Origin: Marinomonas aquiplantarum
GTDB lineage: Bacteria; Pseudomonadota; Gammaproteobacteria; Pseudomonadales; Marinomonadaceae
Direction of reading: 5' to 3'
Length of the DNA stretch: 64,000 nt
Assembly (NCBI RefSeq): GCF_003314975.1
Contig: NZ_QNRF01000011.1
Location: 1 to 64,000, forward strand
The notes beneath the pieces were generated by a model that was not told the origin of the DNA, did not search any database, and saw nothing but the letters and a program-made list of their open reading frames with translations. Shown in pieces: positions 11,330 through 20,943 of this stretch. A program made the position numbers and the translations under genes. Within the stretch, counting starts at the first letter, position 1. Each line of letters opens with the position of its first letter.

Positions 11330-11638
11330 TTAGTTAATACCAGTTACTTTCACTTCCGTGAACCACTGACGATGACCCATGCGCTTCATAGAGTGCTTAC
11401 GACGACGGAATTTCAAAATTTTCACTTTGTCTCCGCGACCGTGAGAAACTACTTCCGCAGTTACTTTAGCGCCTTCTACAACTGGAGCGCCAACTTTTAC
11501 GTCGTCGCCGTTACTCACAAGAAGAACGTCGTTGAATTCAACAACACCGCCTTCTTCAACCGCAAGCTTTTCAACTTTAAGGGTTTGGCCTTCTTGTACA
11601 CGGTATTGCTTACCGCCAGTTTTAATTACTGCAAACAT
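11330..11638 (-). CDS. rplU: 50S ribosomal protein L21
   Basis: L21, 102 residues, binds 23S rRNA with L20. It begins [14 protein letters not shown] and ends in the usual basic [16 protein letters not shown] segment. The ATG at 11638 was chosen because a GGAG site lies 6 nt upstream and the family starts here; a TTG at 11650 would add four residues. It is the first gene of rplU-rpmA, with a promoter candidate at 11776-11804. Confidence 0.98.
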   Translation of the reverse strand: MFAVIKTGGKQYRVQEGQTLKVEKLAVEEGGVVEFNDVLLVSNGDDVKVGAPVVEGAKVTAEVVSHGRGDKVKILKFRRRKHSMKRMGHRQWFTEVKVTGIN

Positions 11639-11775
11639 GTTCTTCTCCAATAAGATCTACCCGGCTACTGAATTTGTATTTGACCTACTTCTAGTGGCAA
11701 TCCATCTTCGTGAAATAAACACGAAAACCAACAACCATATGATAGGGAGCAAAATGTGGGTAAATCGGACGCAGG

Positions 11776-11804
11776 ATTGTACAAAATCAACTCAATTAAT
11801 ACAA
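11776..11804 (-). promoter_or_regulatory. candidate rplU-rpmA promoter
   Basis: On the minus strand TTGTAT (11804-11799) and TACAAT (11781-11776) are separated by exactly 17 bp. The distance to the rplU ATG gives a leader of about 130 nt. Confidence 0.55.
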
Positions 11805-11843
11805 GGAAAAAGCAGAGTCTTTATACATTTTTCGTATTTTGGG

Positions 11844-11872
11844 TTGACCCTGACACAAGCCTTACCTAGCAT
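11844..11872 (+). promoter_or_regulatory. candidate ispB promoter
   Basis: TTGACC (11844-11849), a 17-bp spacer and TAGCAT (11867-11872) lie about 50 nt upstream of the ispB ATG. It is back to back with the rplU promoter in a 283-nt divergent spacer. Confidence 0.5.
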
Positions 11873-11921
11873 GAGGCACACTTGCTGATCAGCTTGGGAC
11901 TTTTATAGCTTCGGAAATTGC

Positions 11922-12902
11922 ATGCAACCTATACAAATACACGATGTTGTGGCCAATGAATTTGGTCAAGTGAACGATTATATCGTCTCACAACTTAGTA
12001 GTGACATCCCTCTCATCGAGCAAATCGGCTACTACATTATCAGTAACGGCGGCAAACGCTTACGACCTTTATTGGTTTTATTGGCCGCGAAAAGCTGCTC
12101 AGAGCTAGCAGACGATAAACTGAAAAACGCCATTAAAATGGCAACCATTATTGAATTCATTCACACCTCGACCTTGTTACACGACGATGTGGTCGATGAA
12201 TCCGATATGCGTCGCGGTAAAAAAACCGCTAATGAGGAATGGGGGAATGCACCCAGCGTATTGGTTGGCGACTTCCTATACTCTCGTGCCTTTCAGATTA
12301 TGGTCGACGTTGGCAACATGCCTTGCATGGAAATTTTAGCCAAGACCACAAACATCATCGCCGAAGGCGAAGTTCAGCAGCTCATTAATTGTGGCGATCC
12401 TGACACCACAGAAGCCAGCTACTTAAAAGTGATTCAGTACAAAACAGCCAAACTGTTTGAAGGGGCGGCATTATGTGGCGCCGTAGTGGCTGGCGCCAAT
12501 ACGGAACAACAAGAAGCCTTGCGTTTGTATGGCATGTACGTGGGCACCGCCTTCCAATTAATCGATGACGTCATGGATTACACCAGCACAGCAGAAGAAA
12601 TGGGCAAAAGCGTAGGTGACGATTTATCTGAAGGCAAACCGACTTTACCGCTGATCTATACCATGAAACACGGTACAGAGGATGCGAAAGAACGCGTTAG
12701 ACAAGCGATTTTAACAGGTGGCCTAGATCAACTAGAAGACATCATCAACGACGTTCGCCATTGCGGTGCGATTGATTACACGCAACAGCAAGCTCAACAA
12801 CAAGCAGACTTGGCCATCGAAGCCATTCAACCCTTACCCGAGTCTGAGTACAAAGACGCCCTAATCGCGCTTGCTCACGCCTCAGTAAAACGCCGTAATT
12901 AG
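11922..12902 (+). CDS. ispB: octaprenyl diphosphate synthase
   Basis: A trans-polyprenyl diphosphate synthase that makes the ubiquinone side chain from IPP and farnesyl diphosphate. Both aspartate-rich motifs are present: DDVVD at residues 88-92 (in LLHDDVVDESDMRRG) and DDVMD at 215-219. NGGKRLRPLL at 42-51 binds IPP. The 326-residue length and divergence from rplU match ispB of gammaproteobacteria; the exact chain length (C40 or C45) cannot be read from sequence. It is convergent with the hydrolase at 12931. Confidence 0.93.
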   Translation: MQPIQIHDVVANEFGQVNDYIVSQLSSDIPLIEQIGYYIISNGGKRLRPLLVLLAAKSCSELADDKLKNAIKMATIIEFIHTSTLLHDDVVDESDMRRGKKTANEEWGNAPSVLVGDFLYSRAFQIMVDVGNMPCMEILAKTTNIIAEGEVQQLINCGDPDTTEASYLKVIQYKTAKLFEGAALCGAVVAGANTEQQEALRLYGMYVGTAFQLIDDVMDYTSTAEEMGKSVGDDLSEGKPTLPLIYTMKHGTEDAKERVRQAILTGGLDQLEDIINDVRHCGAIDYTQQQAQQQADLAIEAIQPLPESEYKDALIALAHASVKRRN

Positions 12903-12910
12903 CTCTTAAT

Positions 12911-12951
12911 ACATCAGATTCAGTCTAAGATTAAGCGACTGAGTCTGATGT
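12911..12951. repeat. 15-bp inverted repeat between convergent genes
   Basis: ACATCAGATTCAGTC (12911-12925) and GACTGAGTCTGATGT (12937-12951) pair with a single mismatch (a G-U wobble) around an 11-nt loop. It spans the ispB 3' end and the last codons of the hydrolase. No T run follows, so it may stabilise transcript ends rather than terminate them. Confidence 0.6.
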
Positions 12952-13851
12952 CACCTGTCCATCAACCCGCAATAAATCCATGACAACCTGCGCGGCCAAT
13001 GACGAATTCTGCTGCATAAAGCAGTGTCCACCCTCCACTTCAATCAAATGTATATTGGCATTCAATTTGGCACACAGGCGATAAGCCTCTTTAAAATAAT
13101 CAAAGGTATCTTTGCCCAACACTATGTAGGTCGGCACCAAAATTTGCGCAATTTTTTTCCACAAACCTTTTGGATAGCTCGAAAAAATCGCCGCCTCCAT
13201 CCAAGTTGGGCACCTTAATTGATAATGACCTTTTTCATCCTGCAACAAAGAAGAGCCAATATAATCCTCTAAGCACTCAGCTTCCCAGCCTTTAAAGGTG
13301 CCGCGCTCATAAAAACTCTTATGAACTTGAGCATAACTCTCCCATTGTGTACGACGTCGTTTGGCCTGTTTCGCAAGCGGAATATGGCGCGTCAAACCTG
13401 CCAATTTCACGCCGCGCATCATCCAAATAAGACGTGGTGGAAACAGCGCCGGATCTAATAAAATCATGCGACTGAATATGGGCTCATCTAACTGGTTCAT
13501 CAAAGCCGTCATACAACCGCCAAAACTGTGACCCATACCAATCAATTCTGAACTCGGCTCCAACTCTCGACGCTGCAACAGAGATTGCGAAAAACGAGCG
13601 GCAGTCTCATTCCAACCAACAAAGCCTTTCGTGACAGAAGACCCGCCGTGACCAGCCGCATCCTGCAAAATTAAGTTGTAGCCTTCTAATTGCGACAAAA
13701 AACGCGCATAAGTCTGCACCGCAAACCCATTGCCATGTAAAAAATGAATCGTCGGCTGATTCCTATCTTCATATCGAGAGTAGCCCTGTAGATGACCATC
13801 AGACAATTCATGCTGCCAGGTTGATAAAGTTAACGTGTCATCTCGGTCCAT
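12931..13851 (-). CDS. alpha/beta hydrolase of unknown substrate
   Basis: A 306-residue alpha/beta-hydrolase-fold protein. The oxyanion segment FLHGNGFAVQTY is near the N-terminus. The nucleophile elbow GHSFGG carries the catalytic serine, and a late EGGHCFMQQ supplies the histidine. The acid is probably the Asp in VLGKDTFDYF. No signal peptide is seen, so it is probably cytoplasmic. The ATG at 13851 has a GAG site 6 nt upstream; a GTG at 13872 adds seven residues but has no visible site. Substrate cannot be inferred. Confidence 0.8.
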   Translation of the reverse strand: MDRDDTLTLSTWQHELSDGHLQGYSRYEDRNQPTIHFLHGNGFAVQTYARFLSQLEGYNLILQDAAGHGGSSVTKGFVGWNETAARFSQSLLQRRELEPSSELIGMGHSFGGCMTALMNQLDEPIFSRMILLDPALFPPRLIWMMRGVKLAGLTRHIPLAKQAKRRRTQWESYAQVHKSFYERGTFKGWEAECLEDYIGSSLLQDEKGHYQLRCPTWMEAAIFSSYPKGLWKKIAQILVPTYIVLGKDTFDYFKEAYRLCAKLNANIHLIEVEGGHCFMQQNSSLAAQVVMDLLRVDGQVTSDSVA

Positions 13852-14108
13852 ATAAAACTCAAATATCCGCACAAAGAAAAAGCAAATACTACCAGAAATA
13901 CCGCAGCGAAAAGATCTTCAACACCATTTACATCAAAAAACCCTTTACTGCTGGGTGTTTTTCGATCTGTTGACGGTTTTTTTTCCTCACAAACATTCAT
14001 ATTGCCGCGTCAAACCGATATAATCAGCTAGATTTTATACTGCAAACTGGACCACATAACCCACCGAGCTATTTCTAGTCTGCGGCTGGATGTGGATATA
14101 GGACTATA
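13852..14108 (+). promoter_or_regulatory. fabA upstream region with a TATAAT -10
   Basis: This 257-nt spacer lies between the divergent hydrolase and fabA. A perfect TATAAT lies at 14019-14024, giving a leader of about 80 nt before fabA; its -35 is weak, which would suit an activated or repressed promoter. In E. coli fabA is controlled by FadR and FabR. A CTGGACC half-site occurs at 14046-14052 but I cannot confirm an operator. Confidence 0.4.
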
Positions 14109-14624
14109 ATGACTACAGCTTCATCTTTTGAAAAAGACGAACTATTAAAATGCGGCCACGGTGAAATGTTTGGTGCAGGTAATGCCCAACTTCCTGTTGG
14201 CAACATGCTAATGATGGATCGCATCACTCACATATCTACTGAGGGCGGTGAACATGGCAAAGGCGAAATCATTGCCGAGCTAGATATCCACCCAGACCTT
14301 TGGTTTTTCGAATGCCACTTCCCTGGCGATCCGGTTATGCCTGGCTGCCTAGGCTTAGACGCCATGTGGCAACTTGTTGGCTTTTTCCTTGGCTGGAAAG
14401 GCAACAAAGGTCGTGGACGCGCACTTGGCTCAGGTGAAGTAAAATTCACTGGGCAAATTTTACCGACTGCGAAAAAAGTGACTTTCCACATCAACTTAAA
14501 ACGCGTTATTGAACGCAAGTTGGTAATGGGTATCGCAGACGGAAGCGTAAAAGTAGATGGCCGTGAAATATACACAGCAAAAGATTTGCGTGTTGGTCTA
14601 TTTACTTCAACAGAAGATTTCTAA
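14109..14624 (+). CDS. fabA: 3-hydroxydecanoyl-ACP dehydratase/isomerase
   Basis: FabA dehydrates 3-hydroxydecanoyl-ACP and isomerises trans-2 to cis-3-decenoyl-ACP, the branch point for anaerobic unsaturated fatty-acid synthesis. At 171 residues it is the same size as E. coli FabA. The catalytic pair is H70 ([11 protein letters not shown]) and D84 (LGLDAMWQ), at the same positions as in E. coli. An AGGA site lies 5 nt before the ATG. fabB follows 27 nt downstream, an arrangement typical of Pseudomonas and relatives rather than of E. coli, where the genes are unlinked. Confidence 0.97.
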   Translation: MTTASSFEKDELLKCGHGEMFGAGNAQLPVGNMLMMDRITHISTEGGEHGKGEIIAELDIHPDLWFFECHFPGDPVMPGCLGLDAMWQLVGFFLGWKGNKGRGRALGSGEVKFTGQILPTAKKVTFHINLKRVIERKLVMGIADGSVKVDGREIYTAKDLRVGLFTSTEDF

Positions 14625-14651
14625 AAGATTCAGAATGAAAGAGGCACATTT

Positions 14652-15866
14652 ATGCGTCGTGTAGTAGTAACAGGTCTAGGCATTGTCAGCTGCCTTGGCA
14701 ATGACAAAGACAGCGTTTTAAACTCGTTGCGCGAGGGCCAGTCTGGTATTCGCTTCGCTGAAGATTACAAAGAACACGGCTTTCGTAGCCATGTTTGTGG
14801 TCGCATCGATCTTGATGCAAACAGCATTGATCGTAAAGTTCGTCGCTTCATGGGCGACGCTGCAACTTACGCATACGTTTCTATGCAACAAGCCATCACA
14901 GATGCTGGCTTAACAGAAGACCAAGTGTCTAACATCCGTACTGGTCTCGTTGCCGGTTCAGGTGGTGCATCAGCACAAAACCTAGTAGACGCTGCAGACA
15001 CACTACGCGAAAAAGGCGTAAAACGTGTTGGTCCTTACCGTGTTACACAAACGATGGGCAGTACTGTATCCGCTTGTTTGGCAACACCTTTCAAAATCAA
15101 AGGCGTTAACTACTCCATCACATCGGCTTGTTCAACCAGTGCACACTGTATTGGTAACGCCATGGAATTGATCCAACTAGGCAAACAGGACATCGTTTTT
15201 GCCGGTGGTGGTGAAGAAGAAAGCTGGACACAAACTTGTATGTTTGATGCGATGGGCGCCTTGTCTTCTAAGTACAACGAAACACCAGAAAAAGCGTCTC
15301 GTGCTTACGATGCAAACCGTGATGGTTTTGTTATCGCAGGTGGCGGCGGTATGCTGGTTATCGAAGAACTAGAACACGCTAAAGCTCGTGGAGCAAAAAT
15401 CTACGCAGAATTAGTCGGTTACGGTGCAACATCTGATGGCTACGACATGGTAGCGCCATCTGGTGAAGGTGCAGTACGTTGTATGCAAATGGCGATGAGT
15501 ACAGTAGAAGAGAAAATCGACTACATCAACACTCACGGCACAAGTACACCTGCTGGTGACATGAAAGAACTGCAAGCTGTCAACGAAACATTCGGCGACG
15601 ACATTCCACTAATCAGTTCTACTAAGTCACTGTCTGGTCACTCACTAGGTGCGGCTGGCGTACACGAGGCGATTTACTGCCTGCTTATGATGGAAAACGA
15701 CTTCATCACAGCGTCAGCAAACGTAGAAGAGCTAGATGAAGCGGCAGGTAACATTCCTGTTGTGACAACTCGCAAAGACAATGCGAATCTAAACACTATC
15801 ATGTCAAACAGCTTTGGCTTCGGCGGCACCAACGCCAGCTTGGTATTCAAAAAATACCAAGGCTAA
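14652..15866 (+). CDS. fabB: 3-oxoacyl-ACP synthase I
   Basis: FabB elongates cis-3-decenoyl-ACP so that unsaturated chains are made. The 404-residue ketosynthase has the Cys-His-His triad: C160 in [12 protein letters not shown]295 in [11 protein letters not shown] and H330 in SGHSLGAAG. It is co-transcribed with fabA and followed by a strong terminator. Together the two genes commit the cell to the FabA/FabB route of membrane unsaturation. Confidence 0.97.
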   Translation: MRRVVVTGLGIVSCLGNDKDSVLNSLREGQSGIRFAEDYKEHGFRSHVCGRIDLDANSIDRKVRRFMGDAATYAYVSMQQAITDAGLTEDQVSNIRTGLVAGSGGASAQNLVDAADTLREKGVKRVGPYRVTQTMGSTVSACLATPFKIKGVNYSITSACSTSAHCIGNAMELIQLGKQDIVFAGGGEEESWTQTCMFDAMGALSSKYNETPEKASRAYDANRDGFVIAGGGGMLVIEELEHAKARGAKIYAELVGYGATSDGYDMVAPSGEGAVRCMQMAMSTVEEKIDYINTHGTSTPAGDMKELQAVNETFGDDIPLISSTKSLSGHSLGAAGVHEAIYCLLMMENDFITASANVEELDEAAGNIPVVTTRKDNANLNTIMSNSFGFGGTNASLVFKKYQG

Positions 15867-15882
15867 TCAGCCAAACGCTCAA

Positions 15883-15911
15883 TAAAAAAGCCGCTAATGC
15901 GGCTTTTTTAT
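15883..15911. terminator. terminator between fabB and the convergent acyltransferase
   Basis: AGCCGC-TAAT-GCGGCT (15889-15904) is flanked by A and T runs. It can end fabAB (+) and the plsC transcript (-). Confidence 0.88.
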
Positions 15912-15938
15912 TGTCTACACGTTACTTTAACGATCAAA

Positions 15939-16697
15939 TCAATCGTTGAAAATATACTCATTTCCTTTCGGTAGTTTTGCCATTTCGGCACGCATCCAAG
16001 CATCCATTTCATCATGTAGTTCTGACGTTTTCTTACCATCAGACTCAATCACCGGCCCCACCACTACTCGAATAGCACCTGGAAATTTGCGCCAGCGTTT
16101 ACCCGGCCAAGTGTAGCCTGCGTTGTGCACAACGGGCAGAATCGGCGCTTTAGCTGAGGTCGCCAACATAGCTGCCCCTTTATTAAAAGCTTGCTCTTGG
16201 TTAGGCGCAATGCGCGTACCTTCGGGGAAAATCAAAACAGAACGACCATCTTCAATTCGCTCTTTTCCCTGACTGATGATTTGCTTTAAAGCATTGGTTC
16301 GTTGCGAACGATCAATGGCGATCGGCTGCACCATACGCAACCCCCAACCAAAGAAAGGCACAGACAGAAGCTCTTTTTTTAGCACCGTAGACACAGGAGC
16401 CATCAACACCTGTAACAAGTAGGTTTCCCATTCACTTTGGTGGTTTGCCACCAGCACAAACGCGCGCCGTCGATCAATGTTTTCCAAACCAACAAACTCA
16501 ATTTTTACACCACAAAACACTCGAAAGACGAATAATAAACCTTTGTTATGAAGGTTAAGTACCGGCTGACGAAGTCCTTTCGGTAACAATACCGTTGCCA
16601 AAGGCGCTAGAGCGCCAAACAACAAGGTCGACAACATGTAATAAACAAAGAATACGGCTGATCCAATCCACGATCGAAGTGACTCCCAAAGACTCAT
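15939..16697 (-). CDS. plsC: 1-acyl-sn-glycerol-3-phosphate acyltransferase (PlsC-like)
   Basis: A 252-residue membrane-associated acyltransferase that probably converts lysophosphatidic acid to phosphatidic acid. One or two N-terminal hydrophobic segments lie at residues 12-38. Motif I is NHQSEWET (H86 to E91), the HX4E variant found in many bacterial AGPATs instead of HX4D. Motif III is FPEGTR and motif IV includes PILPVVHNAG. It follows another acyltransferase after 19 nt, so the two are probably one operon. The symbol is assigned by similarity; other PlsC paralogues may exist. Confidence 0.8.
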   Translation of the reverse strand: MSLWESLRSWIGSAVFFVYYMLSTLLFGALAPLATVLLPKGLRQPVLNLHNKGLLFVFRVFCGVKIEFVGLENIDRRRAFVLVANHQSEWETYLLQVLMAPVSTVLKKELLSVPFFGWGLRMVQPIAIDRSQRTNALKQIISQGKERIEDGRSVLIFPEGTRIAPNQEQAFNKGAAMLATSAKAPILPVVHNAGYTWPGKRWRKFPGAIRVVVGPVIESDGKKTSELHDEMDAWMRAEMAKLPKGNEYIFND

Positions 16698-16716
16698 TAA
16701 AACCTTACTCCTCGTT

Positions 16717-17823
16717 TTATTTTGCTAAATATTTTTGCTGCTGCTTCAAAGGGTTGGCATACATTGCCAACACAGTATCACGCAAATCTTGCGGACACTC
16801 TTCTAGGTAACGTGAGAACGCGGCATCTGGCGATGCTTGTCCAAGCTGCATAGCTAACGCCGCTTCGTTCGTAGATTGAATAGCATAGTTCGTGATGATC
16901 TGACGATCTACTTCCTCAACAAACTCTTCTGGTGTTTCAAAGCCATCTTTGATCACATCACCAAAGGTCACTACCACTTTGCCTTTTTGCCCAACAATGC
17001 CATTTTTAATGCTATCAATGTCTTCAAATTCGGCTTTTTCGTAGCTGCCAGTCGAAGACTTTTGATGCAATTCATTGGCTTTATCAAAGGCACAAGGATC
17101 ATATTCATAAGAGATGGAAACTGGCACAACTTTTAAGTTTGCCATCGCTTCAGCAAAAGACTTTTTCTCTTTCTTCTGACTCATGAAGAACATTTTAATG
17201 ATGGCCGGATCCGTTTGGTCCAAGCCGTCTTTTGCACGGCCTTCTTTTTGCGCAATCCAAATATTACACTGATCTTTGGTCAAAGATTCAGTGATGTAAG
17301 CCGACAACTGACCAAACGCCGCCATCATTTCGCGAATGCCGTTAGCAGAACGCTTAACAATGAAACTCTTATTCAGACGCATCAAGTCGGACACAAAAGG
17401 ACGACGCAATAAGTTATCACCAATGGCGATACGAACCGTATCCAATCCCGCCAAATACAAGCCATAATTGACAAATGCAGGGTCCATGGCAATGTCTCTG
17501 TGGTTTGACAGAAACAAATACCCTACCCCTTTTTCCAATTTCTCAATGCCTCGATACTCCACGTTAGTGGTCGTGGTTTTGATCATGCGTGCCATATAAT
17601 CGGCTACGAGCATTTGGAATTCATGCACATTGGTGATCTTGGCAACCTGACGCTTTAGCGCCAACTTCACCACGAATGCCAAGGGCCCGTGCATCCATTT
17701 CGGCCATTTAGCAAAACGAAAACCAATAATCGTATTAATAAAGTCTGGTGTGGTGACCAGATTTTGCAGCACCTCGGCGACTTCATCGTCGTTGTAGGGG
17801 CGTATATCGTGAAACTGATCCAT
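16717..17823 (-). CDS. PlsC-like glycerolipid acyltransferase, atypical motif I
   Basis: A 368-residue acyltransferase-fold protein of uncertain substrate. Motif I reads SNHRDIAMDPAF (H108 to D114), so the histidine and the second aspartate are separated by five residues rather than four. Downstream motifs are also divergent (IAQKEGRAKDG in place of FPEGTR, then VVPVSISYEYDPCA). No clear membrane anchor is visible, though residues 45-58 are hydrophobic. It is 19 nt upstream of plsC and 44 nt after the M16C peptidase. Its role is probably lysophospholipid or glycerol-phosphate acylation, but this is inference. Confidence 0.7.
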   Translation of the reverse strand: MDQFHDIRPYNDDEVAEVLQNLVTTPDFINTIIGFRFAKWPKWMHGPLAFVVKLALKRQVAKITNVHEFQMLVADYMARMIKTTTTNVEYRGIEKLEKGVGYLFLSNHRDIAMDPAFVNYGLYLAGLDTVRIAIGDNLLRRPFVSDLMRLNKSFIVKRSANGIREMMAAFGQLSAYITESLTKDQCNIWIAQKEGRAKDGLDQTDPAIIKMFFMSQKKEKKSFAEAMANLKVVPVSISYEYDPCAFDKANELHQKSSTGSYEKAEFEDIDSIKNGIVGQKGKVVVTFGDVIKDGFETPEEFVEEVDRQIITNYAIQSTNEAALAMQLGQASPDAAFSRYLEECPQDLRDTVLAMYANPLKQQQKYLAK

Positions 17824-17867
17824 TTATTTTTCCGTTAGTAAAAACTAAGCTGTTTTTCGTATTATAT

Positions 17868-20789
17868 TTACAGAGATTGAATATCAAAACCAAGCGCTTC
17901 CAGCTCGTCACACTTAGTGACAGAGGTAACCACGGCAATGTTTTCATTCTCTTTCGTTAGGTATGTCTTCGCGACCTGTTGCAATTGCTCAATCGTCACG
18001 GACAAAATTTTCGCTCGAAACGCTTCTCGATAAGCAAGACTACGACCATGTAACTGAACATAGAAATCGCTTTGCGCTTCACCAGCAGGTGAGCTTGGTT
18101 TATCCATAGAACCAATCACACCTAAAATGGCTTCCTCTAATGCTTCATCACTGTGAGTGTCATTCAATAACCACTCAATAGACGCATCAAAGTCAGCCAA
18201 TGTTTCTGTCAATCTTGGGTCTCGGTAGGAGTAGAATCGGAATGACCCGGTACCGCCGTCAAAGGTTGCACCACCGCCATAAGCACCACCTTGCTCTCGA
18301 ATCGCACGATGTAAAAATCCGTTTCTCAGGAAACCACCCAACACAGTCAATGCCGCCACATCAGGATGATCGCCAAACGCAGTTCGGTAGGCTTTACTAC
18401 AGAAGCTAACTTGCGTTGAGGTCAACCAAGCCAATTTCAATTGACCTTGCTGAGCAGGCAAAGTGAAGTGCGTATCCTCATCTCCAGTTGGCAAGTCCGC
18501 GAACACCTCATTGACTTGCGTCATGATGCTCGCTTCATGTTGTGCTTCAGCCACTAACAACATCTGTTTCTTAGCGCGCAACAACTTACTGTGTATACGC
18601 TTAAAGACAGCCAATACCTGTTGTACTGCCGCCTTATCTTCTTTCATCGCATCGTCTAAAGCGATCGCCGAACGAATACCTGACATGCCACCCCATGCTT
18701 CTTGCTGTGCAGCCAAACCAGAAATGGCACTGGCCGCAGCGGCCATTGCCAAGGAATGACCTTGTCCAGTGACAGACTGTTCACGGCGTGCACGGCGTTG
18801 CGCCACTAACTCTTTAACACGGCTTTCTTCATCGAAACGCACATGCAACATGGTGTCACGCAACAACTCGCTCATGGCTTTGACATTCGGAACCAAAGCT
18901 TTAGAGGAAAGAATGAAATAGCCTTTTACCTCTTGTCGATCATTGATCGTCGCTCTAATCGAGTTCGACGCACCAAGACCACCACAAACTTGTGCCTGCT
19001 TTTCTTGTATCGCAAGATAATCTTGATGACCAACTCCAAGCTCGGTCATCACCGAAGAGAACAACGGCAAATAACTGGTTTCTTCCTCGTCCAGCTCGGG
19101 CAGCTCAACAACCAATTGCTGATATACCAGACCATTTGTCCCTTGAGGATAAAAGGTAATAGGCAAACGCCCCGCTACCTGCTCTCGATCGTATTCAGGT
19201 AAACGTGCTGGCACATCTTCTAAGCCGACTTTCGGCAAGATACTCATATCATCGACTTGCGCCTGACGCTCTTTCAACGCTTCACTGCGTTCAATGATTT
19301 GCTGCTTTTGTTCGTCGCTTAACGACGCCTTGATGCGACTCAAACGGTCTTTTTCCGCTTGATTACGACGTGTTTCCAATGCATCGTCTGGACTTAATGT
19401 CAGCGTTACTCGGTGAGCATTCGACAACAGCAAGCTATTAATAAGATTTGGAATGTAATTCGGCGCTTGTACTTTCTCACGCATCTCAGCGATCACTGGA
19501 TCCAAGTCCAATTGCGTAATCACATCACCAGAATGCACCGCCGTAGACAGCCCTGCGAGGATCAGTTGCAAGCCGTAAGGGTAACTGCCACCGCCAATTT
19601 CACGTTGGCTTAGCTCCAACTGATGCAACATGGCGTCAACCATATCCTGTTGTACGCCTTGTTCCGCAATCTCTTCTAAACTGGAGAGAATTAACGCTTC
19701 GACCTTACTAGAGTCTTCTCGCTTCACCCCTTCCAGACCACACATAAAGCTCATTTCTTTATTGCTGTCTTCCAGCCCACACAGAGGCGATGGCGCGCGT
19801 CCTAGATCAGAATTCTCCAATACTCGACGCAATGGCGAAGCACTGTTATCCAACAACACACTGGACAATAATTGCGCTTCAAACTGCTGCGTTAAATCCG
19901 TACTCTCACCCAGCAACCAGCCGACAACCACATGGCTACCGTCTTCTTTTACTTCGTCAGCGGCATAACCTTCTTCTACGCGAACTGGCGAGAAATAACG
20001 TTTTGCATTCGGCACACTGACTTGCGTATCAAGACGCTCAAAACGGCTCAATACTTTTTTCTCAAATTCTGCTTGCAAGGTCTCAGCTGGAATATCACCA
20101 AAGGTCATGAAAACCGCATTAGAAGGGTGATAATGAGTACGATAGAAAGCCAACAAATCGTCGTAAGAAAGATCAGGAATATCCGTCGGTTCGCCACCAG
20201 AGTTGAAATGGTAAGTGTTACTTGGGAACAAATACTTTGTCAGAGTTTGCCACAACACAGAGGTGGTTGAACTCATTGCCCCTTTCATTTCATTAAAGAC
20301 CACACCTTTAAACGTCAGATCAGACTCGGCGTTATCAGGTTCAGCAAATTCTAAACGGTGACCTTCCTGAGAGAAGTCCAACTCATCCAGACGAGAAAAG
20401 AACACCGCATCTAAATACACGTCCAATAAGTTATGAAAATCTTTCTTGTTCTTACTGGCAAAGGGATACGCAGTCCAATCAGAAGAGGTAAAAGCATTCA
20501 TGAAAGTATTCAATGAACGACGAATCATCATAAAGAAAGGATCGCGCACGGGGAAACGCTCAGAACCACACAATACTGTGTGTTCCAAAATATGCGCCAC
20601 ACCACAAGAATCAGTTGGTACAGTTTTTAGTCCAACTAAGAAAACGTTTTCATCATTTTCCGATGCGATGTGAAAATGCTTTGCGCCGGTGACGGTATGC
20701 TCGAACTCCTGAACACTGGCGTTCAGAGCGTCAATAAACTCACTGCGAATAAATTTAAACGCAGGATGGTGCGCGATGCGATCTGTCAT
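17868..20789 (-). CDS. insulinase-family (M16C) zinc metallopeptidase
   Basis: A 973-residue M16C peptidase, related to mitochondrial/plastid presequence protease. The inverted zinc motif is HILEH at residues 66-70, and the distal glutamate is in FNEMKGAMSS. Four M16 domains are present, and the C-terminal pair carries REQGGAYGGGATF, the substrate-binding R-Y region. There is no signal peptide, so it is a cytoplasmic peptidase that probably degrades short peptides inside its closed chamber. It has a candidate extended -10 promoter at 20876-20881 and precedes the acyltransferases. Confidence 0.9.
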   Translation of the reverse strand: MTDRIAHHPAFKFIRSEFIDALNASVQEFEHTVTGAKHFHIASENDENVFLVGLKTVPTDSCGVAHILEHTVLCGSERFPVRDPFFMMIRRSLNTFMNAFTSSDWTAYPFASKNKKDFHNLLDVYLDAVFFSRLDELDFSQEGHRLEFAEPDNAESDLTFKGVVFNEMKGAMSSTTSVLWQTLTKYLFPSNTYHFNSGGEPTDIPDLSYDDLLAFYRTHYHPSNAVFMTFGDIPAETLQAEFEKKVLSRFERLDTQVSVPNAKRYFSPVRVEEGYAADEVKEDGSHVVVGWLLGESTDLTQQFEAQLLSSVLLDNSASPLRRVLENSDLGRAPSPLCGLEDSNKEMSFMCGLEGVKREDSSKVEALILSSLEEIAEQGVQQDMVDAMLHQLELSQREIGGGSYPYGLQLILAGLSTAVHSGDVITQLDLDPVIAEMREKVQAPNYIPNLINSLLLSNAHRVTLTLSPDDALETRRNQAEKDRLSRIKASLSDEQKQQIIERSEALKERQAQVDDMSILPKVGLEDVPARLPEYDREQVAGRLPITFYPQGTNGLVYQQLVVELPELDEEETSYLPLFSSVMTELGVGHQDYLAIQEKQAQVCGGLGASNSIRATINDRQEVKGYFILSSKALVPNVKAMSELLRDTMLHVRFDEESRVKELVAQRRARREQSVTGQGHSLAMAAAASAISGLAAQQEAWGGMSGIRSAIALDDAMKEDKAAVQQVLAVFKRIHSKLLRAKKQMLLVAEAQHEASIMTQVNEVFADLPTGDEDTHFTLPAQQGQLKLAWLTSTQVSFCSKAYRTAFGDHPDVAALTVLGGFLRNGFLHRAIREQGGAYGGGATFDGGTGSFRFYSYRDPRLTETLADFDASIEWLLNDTHSDEALEEAILGVIGSMDKPSSPAGEAQSDFYVQLHGRSLAYREAFRAKILSVTIEQLQQVAKTYLTKENENIAVVTSVTKCDELEALGFDIQSL

Positions 20790-20875
20790 TCTCTACCTCG
20801 ATAGAATTAGAATACGATGACTCAATAAAATGGTTCTTATGGCCAGCTTAACCACCAGCCAATTAAAGTGGCGAG

Positions 20876-20885
20876 ATTATAGCAA
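20876..20885 (-). promoter_or_regulatory. candidate promoter of the M16C peptidase gene
   Basis: The minus strand shows TGC followed by TATAAT (20881-20876), an extended -10. A weak -35 (TGCAGG) lies 17 bp further upstream. The leader would be about 80 nt. Confidence 0.45.
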
Positions 20886-20943
20886 AATCCCCACATTTCC
20901 TGCACCAAATAACACGCAAGCATTCTGTAGAGAATGCTAAAAC

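Noticed and set aside
14041-14065. Possible FadR operator before fabA
   Set aside because: Only a CTGG-CC half-site matches; the second half is too poor to claim.
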